Assembly (NCBI GenBank): GCA_030684555.1
Contig: JAUXVN010000109.1
Location: 1 to 39,690 of the forward strand
DNA from: Ignavibacteria bacterium
GTDB taxonomy: Bacteria > Bacteroidota > Ignavibacteria > Ignavibacteriales > Ignavibacteriaceae
Length of the DNA: 39,690 nucleotides
Reading direction: 5' to 3'
In this document: one piece after another, positions 33,648 through 39,690 of the stretch
Position numbering within the stretch: position 1 is the first letter of the stretch
Layout: each line of letters starts with the position of its first letter
Made by a program: the position numbers and the translations under genes
Notes under the pieces: generated by a model
Told to the model about the DNA's origin: nothing
Database searches by the model: none
The model's input: only the letters and a program-made list of their open reading frames with translations

Positions 33648-34455
33648 TTTTCAACTCCAAAGTTTTATCAAAATCGGGGAAAAATATTCTTTCAACTTCT
33701 AAAGTCTTACCACTTTTAATATCCATTTTAAAAAACATTCCGGCTATATGTATATCACCTTCGGCTGTTTCATATTTTTGAGGAGTTTGAAATAGGAAAC
33801 GATTTATTGCAGCTTGGACTTTCATTCCGATAACTGAATTGTATGGACCAGTCATTCCTACATCAGTAATATAGCCCGTTCCCTTGGATAATATCTTTTC
33901 ATCAGAAGTTTGAATGTGGGTATGAGTTCCAACCATTGCACTCACTTTACCATCAAGATAAAGTCCCATTGCGATTTTTTCTGCCGTAGCTTCAGCATGA
34001 AAATCTACGAATATTAAATTTGTTTCACTTTTAATTTTTGATAAGACCCAATCCGCAGTTCTAAACGGGCAATCAATAGATGCCATATATGTCCGTCCTT
34101 GCAAATTGATAACAGCTATTTTCCCAAGTTTAGAATTTAAAATGTAGTATCCATTACCATGTGCACCTTTCGGATAGTTGAGTGGTCTTAAAGCTCTTGG
34201 CTCGGTTCTGATGTACTCTTGTGACTGAAACTTATCCCATGTATGATTTCCGCCCGTAATCACATGCACACCTAAATTAAATAGCAATTCCCCTTCTTTC
34301 GAAGTTAGCCCTTTTCCGTCTGAAGCATTTTCACCATTAGCAATTACAACATCAGCTTTGTATTTTTGGATTAAACTTGGCAGCCATGTTTGTACAAACT
34401 CAAGTCCCGGTTTGCCAATAATGTCGCCGATAAATAGAAGATTTAAAGTATTCAT
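33634..34455 (-). CDS. ymdB: YmdB-family metallophosphoesterase
   Basis: 273 residues matching the TIGR00282/YmdB family of cyclic-nucleotide phosphodiesterases. Metal-binding motifs are FIGDIIGKPG (Asp), IANGENASDGKG, TGGNHTWDK, FVDFHAEATAEK and VGTHTHIQTSD. B. subtilis YmdB hydrolyses cAMP and cGMP in vitro and influences biofilm and sporulation decisions; the substrate here is not shown. First gene of the minus-strand housekeeping unit, divergent from the exonuclease/GIY-YIG gene. Confidence 0.92.
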   Translation of the reverse strand: MNTLNLLFIGDIIGKPGLEFVQTWLPSLIQKYKADVVIANGENASDGKGLTSKEGELLFNLGVHVITGGNHTWDKFQSQEYIRTEPRALRPLNYPKGAHGNGYYILNSKLGKIAVINLQGRTYMASIDCPFRTADWVLSKIKSETNLIFVDFHAEATAEKIAMGLYLDGKVSAMVGTHTHIQTSDEKILSKGTGYITDVGMTGPYNSVIGMKVQAAINRFLFQTPQKYETAEGDIHIAGMFFKMDIKSGKTLEVERIFFPDFDKTLELKNGDN

Positions 34456-34509
34456 AATTCCTGATTATTTGAAATCGAATATATCTAAATTAGCTGTAAA
34501 CTAAAAGAT

Positions 34510-34523
34510 TGATTAACTAATCA
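34510..34523. promoter_or_regulatory. 14-bp palindrome between divergent genes
   Basis: TGATTA-AC-TAATCA is a perfect inverted repeat in the 97-bp gap between the divergent ymdB-like and exonuclease/GIY-YIG genes. It is a plausible operator, but AT-rich palindromes this short can be chance. No clear promoter box was found beside it. Confidence 0.3.
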
Positions 34524-34552
34524 TTTACTCAACTGAATGAAATACCGGTTAG

Positions 34553-36277
34553 ATGATGACGAACATTGACGAAATACTCGAACTTCAAACTGATGAAGCA
34601 TGTTATTCTGTGCTTGATGTTGAAACAACCGGTTTGAGTCCAACTTCAAATAATATAATCGAAATCGGTATTATTAAAATTCAAAATAATGTAATAATTG
34701 ATCAATACAGTTCTTTAATAAATCCGGGACGTACAATTCCAATGTACATCACCACTATAACCGGATTAACTGATGATGATGTATATGATGCCCCATTTTT
34801 TGAAGATATCGCTTACGATATTTCAGAATTTCTTAGTGACTCTATCGTCACCGGACATAATCTTCAATTTGATATGAGTTTCATAAAGCGTGAATTAAGA
34901 TTAGCCGGTATCGAAAACTTCAAACCACTTCAACTATGTACTTTAAAAGTTGCAAGACGTTTGTTTCCTCAACTTAGGAGCAGATCTTTAGGAAATTTGG
35001 CATATCACCTAAACATTAAGCCTATAGATGCTCACCGTGCAACAGGCGATGCAGAAACTACTGCAAAAATATTGGAGCAAATGATTCAGCTTTTAAAAAA
35101 TGATTTTGATATTAACTCAGTAAAACAATTAATCGAGTTTCAATATCTGCCCGGGACAACTTTATCAAAACCAAAGTTATCGAAAAAAATGAATAATGAT
35201 TTAATTTCAGTGCCGGAAAATCCGGGCATCTATTATTTCTTAAATTCAAAATCGGAACCTATATACATTGGGAAAGCTAAATCTTTACGTGAAAGGATTA
35301 AATCATACTTAACCGATTCAACTCAGAAAAAAAGCAAAAAGATATTATTAAAAGCGAGCCGGATAAAAACAGAGACTACTAATTCCGAGTTGACCGCCCT
35401 CCTTGCTGAAGCTGAAATGATAAAAGCTCACAAACCAAAATTCAATACTCTTCTGAAAAAATATAGTTCAAAATATTACTTACGGTTTGATGTCACTAAA
35501 GATTTTCCAAAAGTATCGATCACACACAGTTTTTCATATGATGGAGATGATTATTTCGGATTATTTATCTCAAAACGAAAAGCACAAAAAATAGTTGATA
35601 TTATTGACCGAACCTTCTCCCTCCGCGAGTGTGATGAGCGAGAATTCAATCAAAAGAAAGGATGTTTTCTATCAGAAATTGGACGTTGCACAGCACCCTG
35701 TTTAAATGGGGATAAAGAAATTTATAATGATGAACTTTTTAAAGTATATGAATTATTATATGGTAAACATCAAACAGCGGTTAATCGTCTTCTAAAGAAA
35801 ATGAAAGACTTTTCAGATGAATTGAAATTTGAAAAAGCCGCCGAGATAAAAGAACTTCTTACTCTGGTTTTAAACCAAATTCATAAATCTTCGCTACTGC
35901 AAGAGCCTATTAACCGTGCCAGTGTATTAGTTGAAGTTACAGGTTACAATTATGTTAAAGATTACATTTTACTTCTCGAAGGAAAAGTTGTAATCAAAAA
36001 ATATTTAATGAACAGTGAAGATATTTTTGATAAATCCTTAGATGATTATTTTGAACAGGTAATAAATTATTCTCATGCCGCGACTGATGAAGACCTTGAA
36101 AAAATGAAAACGATTCTAAATTGGATAATAAATCATCGTAATCATGTAAGAATTTTTTATTTAAATGATTACTCATCTAAAGAAGCTTTATTTAAGGAAG
36201 TATCTCAGTTCAGAATTAACAAATCGGAATCCGAGATTTCCGAGTTTGACATCAAATCAATAATAAATAATATTTAG
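34553..36277 (+). CDS. DEDDh exonuclease fused to a UvrC-like GIY-YIG nuclease
   Basis: 574 residues. Residues 15-180 form a DnaQ-type 3'-5' exonuclease: Asp22 and Glu24 in LDVETTGL, Asp107 in HNLQFD, His161 and Asp166 in AHRATGDAE. Residues 218-310 form a GIY-YIG domain (PGIYYF, PIYIGKA, RERIKSYL). UvrC-like elements follow: cysteines 360, 371, 379 and 383 matching the UvrC Fe-S quartet, and a UVR-like helix (DELKFEKAAEIKELL). The UvrC RNase-H endonuclease and HhH domains are missing. The architecture resembles the polymerase-epsilon/UvrC fusions of Actinobacteria and the Cho nuclease. It probably acts in DNA repair. A second ATG one codon later is equally usable. Confidence 0.92.
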   Translation: MMTNIDEILELQTDEACYSVLDVETTGLSPTSNNIIEIGIIKIQNNVIIDQYSSLINPGRTIPMYITTITGLTDDDVYDAPFFEDIAYDISEFLSDSIVTGHNLQFDMSFIKRELRLAGIENFKPLQLCTLKVARRLFPQLRSRSLGNLAYHLNIKPIDAHRATGDAETTAKILEQMIQLLKNDFDINSVKQLIEFQYLPGTTLSKPKLSKKMNNDLISVPENPGIYYFLNSKSEPIYIGKAKSLRERIKSYLTDSTQKKSKKILLKASRIKTETTNSELTALLAEAEMIKAHKPKFNTLLKKYSSKYYLRFDVTKDFPKVSITHSFSYDGDDYFGLFISKRKAQKIVDIIDRTFSLRECDEREFNQKKGCFLSEIGRCTAPCLNGDKEIYNDELFKVYELLYGKHQTAVNRLLKKMKDFSDELKFEKAAEIKELLTLVLNQIHKSSLLQEPINRASVLVEVTGYNYVKDYILLLEGKVVIKKYLMNSEDIFDKSLDDYFEQVINYSHAATDEDLEKMKTILNWIINHRNHVRIFYLNDYSSKEALFKEVSQFRINKSESEISEFDIKSIINNI

Positions 36278-36311
36278 CATACATTCCTTTTAAAACATGC
36301 ACAAACTAATT

Positions 36312-36327
36312 ATTAATTGGAATTAAT
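36312..36327. promoter_or_regulatory. 16-bp palindrome overlapping the -33 element
   Basis: ATTAATT-GG-AATTAAT is a perfect inverted repeat that covers the TTG (36317-36319) of the putative promoter of the pseudo-receiver/GAF gene. Its position suits a repressor site. It is AT-rich, so chance is possible. Confidence 0.35.
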
Positions 36328-36347
36328 CCATTCTTTTTATAAGTTTC
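36317..36347 (+). promoter_or_regulatory. Possible promoter of the pseudo-receiver/GAF gene
   Basis: TTG at 36317-36319, 20 bp spacing, then TAAGTTTC at 36340-36347, one mismatch from the Bacteroidota -7 consensus TAnnTTTG. The start codon at 36367 follows with AAGAGG as ribosome binding site. Confidence 0.4.
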
Positions 36348-36366
36348 CACAAAAAAAAGAGGACCA

Positions 36367-37554
36367 ATGAATACTCCCAAAAAAATTATAGCTTTTTCTG
36401 AGAGTAGTGACAGTCAATCACTTTACTTAGCTTTTGCTTCACAGCATGAATACATACTCCAGATTAAAAGTAAATCGACCTCAACTCTTTCTTCATTACT
36501 TGAGAACAGACCCGATTTAATTATAGTCGAGATACTTCAACCAATAATGAGTGAAATTGAGTTCGTGGATCAGATTCATAATTTATTAGGTGATGTACCA
36601 ATCGTAATTGTTTCATCCTACTTTTATGATACCAAGGAAATTGTTTTTGGAAATAAAATAAGAGATTTTATTATTCGTCCTTTCGAATTTGAACCATTCT
36701 CTATTCGAATTCAAAAAATTCTTGTTAAAGAGGAAAAAGTTGATCTTAAACCTCTTCCACAAAAAGATGTTCATTACGAAAACAAAAAACTTTCCATTTT
36801 ATTTGAAATTTCAAAAAGTTTAAACGCCAACAGAAATCTTGATGATCTTCTTGACCAGGTTGTACTCCTTTCAGCGGAAGCATTAAATGCGGAACGGGCA
36901 ACTCTGTTTCTTGTTGACAGACAGAATCAGCAGCTATGGTCAAGAAGCGGAATAGGACTTGAAACAAAAGAGATACGTATTCCTATTGATTCCGGAATTG
37001 CAGGTGAAGTGGCTGCATCGGGTGAAACTCAGATTATAGATGACCCTTATTCACACCCAAAATTTAACCGAAAAGTAGATTTGCAAACCGGTTTTGTAAC
37101 AAGAAATTTACTCTGCCTTCCTATGAAAAAACTTCATGGTGAAGTAATGGGAATTTTTCAAATTCTAAATAAAAAATCGGGGAATTTTAACGAAGAAGAT
37201 GCAATGTTTCTTAGTGCAATGGGAGCAAGCACCGGAATCGCTATCGAAAATGCACTGCTTCAAGAAGAACTTAAGAGACAACTCGGACAAATAAAAAATT
37301 CATACGAGGAATTATATATTGCTCAGAATGTGATATTGAAGGAATCTAAAATATCTACTACTTCAGAAATTTCAGGTTTCATAGTTTCTGAACTTCAAAA
37401 TAAAAATAATATACCAGCAATAATTTCAGGAATAAAGAGTTCGTATAAATTAGATGATAAGCTTACTGCAATGATTGATTCGATTGAAACAAGTTATTCC
37501 AATTTGGTTGAGACTCTTTTAGATTACATTCATAATTTTAGCAAAAACTCTTAA
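36367..37554 (+). CDS. Pseudo-receiver, GAF and degenerate DHp signalling protein
   Basis: 395 residues. Residues 5-120 have the receiver fold pattern, but the phospho-acceptor Asp is Glu55 (LIIVEILQP), the acidic pair is Ser11-Glu12, and the conserved Lys is Arg104 (IIRPF); Ser83/84 remains. Residues 155-300 form a GAF domain with SGIAGEVAASGE and a partial cyclic-nucleotide-type NK-x4-F-x3-D motif (268-278) whose last Glu is Ala. A coiled coil follows, then a DHp-like segment (328-356; SEISGFIVSELQN) with Ser341 where the phospho-His would be and no ATPase domain. It probably works as a ligand-sensing scaffold, not a kinase. ATG has AGAGG upstream. Confidence 0.85.
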   Translation: MNTPKKIIAFSESSDSQSLYLAFASQHEYILQIKSKSTSTLSSLLENRPDLIIVEILQPIMSEIEFVDQIHNLLGDVPIVIVSSYFYDTKEIVFGNKIRDFIIRPFEFEPFSIRIQKILVKEEKVDLKPLPQKDVHYENKKLSILFEISKSLNANRNLDDLLDQVVLLSAEALNAERATLFLVDRQNQQLWSRSGIGLETKEIRIPIDSGIAGEVAASGETQIIDDPYSHPKFNRKVDLQTGFVTRNLLCLPMKKLHGEVMGIFQILNKKSGNFNEEDAMFLSAMGASTGIAIENALLQEELKRQLGQIKNSYEELYIAQNVILKESKISTTSEISGFIVSELQNKNNIPAIISGIKSSYKLDDKLTAMIDSIETSYSNLVETLLDYIHNFSKNS

Positions 37555-37607
37555 TAGAATTACATAAAATATAAATTAAACCACCTCACAATTAATAGAA
37601 GAATTTT

Positions 37608-39491
37608 ATGAAATCATTTCTCTCCTTCCGGTTTATTTTTAGCAGTCTGCTTCTAACTTTAATTCTTAACCTACAAATTAATTCGCAAACTTTTTTACCT
37701 ACCAATATTAAAAAAGGGTATGAAAAGCAGACGCGTGATTTAAGTGGAAAGCCCGGCCAAAAATATTGGCAGAATTATGCCGATTACAAAATCGATGTTG
37801 AGGTTATTCCCGAAAAGAAAAATATTTTGGGGAAGGCAGAAATTGTATACCACAACTTTAGTCCGGACTCATTAAATATTGTGGTAATGCGGCTATATCA
37901 AAACATCTTTAAAAAAGGTGTTCTAAGAAATTTTAATTTAAATGAAGTGGATATTCACGATGGAGTAATATTAAAAAATATTTCCGTGGATAATGAAGTT
38001 TATTCTGAAGATTCAGATAATCGATATTCCTTACAAGGCACCAATCTAATAATTAATCTTAAACAGAAAATCTCTCCTTCTGCAACTTGTAAAATTAATA
38101 TTGAATGGGAATTTCCATTACCAAAGGTTAGTCGTGTAAGAATGGGAGCGTATGACTCAACTTCATTTTTTGTTGCGTATTGGTATCCACAAATTGCTGT
38201 GTACGATGATATCAATGGATGGGATTTATTACCGTTCAACGGCGAACAAGAATTTTATAACGACTTTAACAATTATGAGGTTAATATAAAAGTACCGAAT
38301 AATATTGGTGTCTGGGCGACAGGTGAGATACAAAATATCAATGAATTACTCAAACCAGATATTCTTAAACGTTACAACGAAGCCCGTTTATCGGAAGCGG
38401 TAGTTAAGATTTTTAGTGAAGATGATTATAAATCAGGGAGTCCATATAATACAGAAAATGTATACAACATTTGGAAATTCGTAACAAAGTCAGTCCCCGA
38501 TTTTGCATTTGCTACAAGCGATCATTATTACTGGGATGCTTGCAGATATAATTCTAAAAATTCAGAATTAAATGGCGTTTTTATTAGTGCCGTATATAAT
38601 AGGAATTCAAAAGATTTTTATGAAGTTGCAGCAATTTCTAAAGAAGCTATAGAATTTTTTGAAAATAAATCTCCTGCTTATCCTTTCCCCTATCCAACAA
38701 TGACAGTGTACAACGGAGATGGTGGAATGGAATTTCCTATGATGGTTAACGATGGCACTACAACCTCACGACCATCAACAGTTGGTTTAACCTCTCACGA
38801 GATCGCACACACTTATTTCCCTTTTATGATGGGAACAAATGAAAAATTATATGCGTGGATGGATGAATCATGGGCAGTAATGCTTCCGTTTGACTTTCAA
38901 CATGAAAATGGTGGGAAACAATTAGCGAATAATGTTTCAGCTTATAACGATTTTGCCGGACATGAATCGGAAGTTCCGCCGATTGTCCCTTCTTATCAGC
39001 TAAGAGGAAGAGCTTATAGAATGACGGCTTATACGCGTCCAGCCCTTTCTTACTATTTCCTAAAAGATTATTTAGGCGAACAAAATTTTTATGAGTGTCT
39101 TCATGATTTTATGAATACATGGAAAGGGAAACATCCAAGTCCATACGATTTCTTTTATACTTTTAATCGTGTCTCAAATGAAGACTTAACCTGGTTTTGG
39201 GAGCCATGGTTCTTTGATTACGGTTATCCCGATTTAGCAATAAACAAAGTTGAGAAAAAAGATAAATCAGTATCAGTTGTCATTTCAAAAAAAGGAAATA
39301 TTCCGGTACCGATTAAATTGAAAATTACTACTTCGAAAGAAGAAATAATTATCTATAAGACAGTTGAAGTTTGGAAAGATAAAAACGACTACAAAATAAA
39401 TCTTGAATTAGATTCAGAATTAGTAAAAATTGAATTAGGCGATGAAACTATTCCGGATGTAGATGTCAACGGTCATATAATTCCCCAGTAA
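37608..39491 (+). CDS. M1-family metallopeptidase (aminopeptidase N-like), secreted
   Basis: 627 residues. The signal peptide ends near residue 27 (QINSQ), predicting export. The N-terminal beta domain is followed by a gluzincin domain with substrate-anchoring GGMEF (372-376), zinc motif HEIAH (397-401) and the third ligand Glu420 exactly 18 residues later (HExxH-x18-E). A catalytic Tyr probably lies further on in LSYYF. The C-terminal about 90 residues form a beta domain. It lacks the long ARM-repeat domain of PepN. The last codons (ATT CCC CAG TAA) coincide with the 10-bp core of the adjacent tandem repeat. It lies 53 bp after the GAF gene. Confidence 0.92.
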   Translation: MKSFLSFRFIFSSLLLTLILNLQINSQTFLPTNIKKGYEKQTRDLSGKPGQKYWQNYADYKIDVEVIPEKKNILGKAEIVYHNFSPDSLNIVVMRLYQNIFKKGVLRNFNLNEVDIHDGVILKNISVDNEVYSEDSDNRYSLQGTNLIINLKQKISPSATCKINIEWEFPLPKVSRVRMGAYDSTSFFVAYWYPQIAVYDDINGWDLLPFNGEQEFYNDFNNYEVNIKVPNNIGVWATGEIQNINELLKPDILKRYNEARLSEAVVKIFSEDDYKSGSPYNTENVYNIWKFVTKSVPDFAFATSDHYYWDACRYNSKNSELNGVFISAVYNRNSKDFYEVAAISKEAIEFFENKSPAYPFPYPTMTVYNGDGGMEFPMMVNDGTTTSRPSTVGLTSHEIAHTYFPFMMGTNEKLYAWMDESWAVMLPFDFQHENGGKQLANNVSAYNDFAGHESEVPPIVPSYQLRGRAYRMTAYTRPALSYYFLKDYLGEQNFYECLHDFMNTWKGKHPSPYDFFYTFNRVSNEDLTWFWEPWFFDYGYPDLAINKVEKKDKSVSVVISKKGNIPVPIKLKITTSKEEIIIYKTVEVWKDKNDYKINLELDSELVKIELGDETIPDVDVNGHIIPQ

Positions 39492-39512
39492 AAAGCTAAA
39501 AAAGTTCAGAAG

Positions 39513-39594
39513 ATTCCCCGGTGCTGGGTTCACATGATTCCTCACTTTGAGGTTCACGAGATTCCCCAGTTCTGGGTTCACAAGATTCCCCACC
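39513..39594. repeat. 24-bp tandem repeat, about 3.5 copies, each with a small palindrome
   Basis: Cores beginning ATTCC start at 39513, 39537, 39561 and 39585, exactly 24 bp apart. Unit form is GATTCCnCnnnnnTGGGTTCACn; the second unit has GAGG for TGGG. Each full unit holds a short inverted repeat: CCCGG/CTGGG, CCTCA/TGAGG and CCCAG/CTGGG. A further exact 10-bp core lies at 39480-39489, over the peptidase stop. Placed just before an outward-reading start codon, this looks like the subterminal repeat block of an insertion sequence. Confidence 0.8.
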
Positions 39595-39655
39595 TATAAC
39601 TAACAAGATGTATAAAAATATGACATCTTTACAGCCTTAAATAAAAGGAGAAAAG

Positions 39656-39690
39656 ATGTACTATCAAAAGGTGAGGTTTATGGATTTAGC
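39656..39690 (+). CDS. N-terminal fragment of a gene, probably a transposase
   Basis: Eleven complete codons (MYYQKVRFMDL) plus part of a twelfth before the window ends. AAAAGGAG lies five bases upstream of the ATG, a strong Shine-Dalgarno. The position behind a subterminal-type repeat block suggests a DDE transposase beginning with its HTH domain. The peptide alone is too short to assign a family. Confidence 0.4.
   Translation, partial: MYYQKVRFMDL

Larger units (their letters stand above)
39480..39690 (+). mobile_element. Right insertion-sequence end (partial)
   Basis: This segment pairs a tandem-repeat block with a start codon carrying a strong ribosome binding site, reading out of the window. 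It mirrors the left edge, which has different repeats, so the two edges are probably different IS types. The repeats recall IS21- or IS481-like ends from memory. The inner boundary (about 39480-39513) is uncertain because a repeat core overlaps the peptidase stop. Confidence 0.45.

Noticed and set aside
39513-39594. Short regularly spaced repeats that might be a CRISPR array
   Set aside because: The 24-bp period is a tandem repeat without unique spacers, and no cas genes are near.

Overview
The window is a gene-dense, AT-rich chromosomal segment. It probably comes from the Ignavibacteria or a nearby branch of the Bacteroidota/Chlorobi group. The evidence is tandem PorV/PorQ-like outer-membrane genes, a secreted propeller protein with a YPNPFSP/FlgD-Ig type C-terminus, a Reg_prop/Y_Y_Y sensor kinase, bacillithiol synthesis (bshC), an M1 peptidase with a Sec signal, and Bacteroidota-type -7 promoter boxes (TAnnTTTG). 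This placement is inference from gene content. No rRNA, tRNA or CRISPR array was seen, and no gene-free stretch exceeds 300 bases.

Both edges look like insertion-sequence ends. On the left (1-141), the first 17 codons of a transposase-like gene read out of the window and are preceded by two 25-bp-spaced direct repeats. On the right (39513-39690), a 24-bp tandem repeat is followed by a strong ribosome binding site and the first 11 complete codons of an outward-reading gene. The window is therefore probably the unique segment between two different IS copies.

Region by region. (1) 159-4364, minus: a coenzyme-B12 acyl-CoA mutase large subunit, a UbiA/DPPR-synthase-type prenyltransferase, a small lipoprotein and a CNNM/CBS/CorC membrane protein. 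The mutase carries the isobutyryl-CoA mutase substrate pair, not the methylmalonyl one. (2) 4458-10806, minus: thyA, a large sensor histidine kinase, folA and mutL in one tight unit. Both kinase junctions use TTGA stop/start overlaps with TTG start codons. (3) 10965-11696, plus: a lone methyltransferase. (4) 11691-26185, minus: fourteen closely packed genes for cell-surface work. They are a flippase-like protein, two related GT2 glycosyltransferases around a polysaccharide deacetylase, a radical SAM protein, an outer-membrane protein, an M50 protease, a lipoprotein, a secreted propeller protein, two PorV-like proteins, a GT-C-like membrane protein, a FemAB/GNAT-like transferase and a GT4 glycosyltransferase. 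(5) 26338-27966, plus: bshC. (6) 28100-34455, minus: a housekeeping unit of ymdB-like phosphodiesterase, folD, deoC with an unusual N-terminal extension, a solitary HicB-like protein, a TrmH-type methyltransferase, aroA, an orphan sugar-type ABC ATPase and a lipoprotein. (7) 34553-39491, plus: a DEDDh exonuclease/GIY-YIG fusion, a pseudo-receiver/GAF/degenerate-DHp protein and an M1 peptidase.

Functional threads: folate/dTMP metabolism is represented by thyA, folA and folD, and DNA repair by mutL and the exonuclease/GIY-YIG protein. Region 4 looks like an envelope glycoconjugate and surface-protein export locus. I did not find a clear undescribed defence or mobile system. The strongest leads are the mutase specificity, the kinase embedded between thyA and folA, the pseudo-signalling protein, and the DeoC extension.
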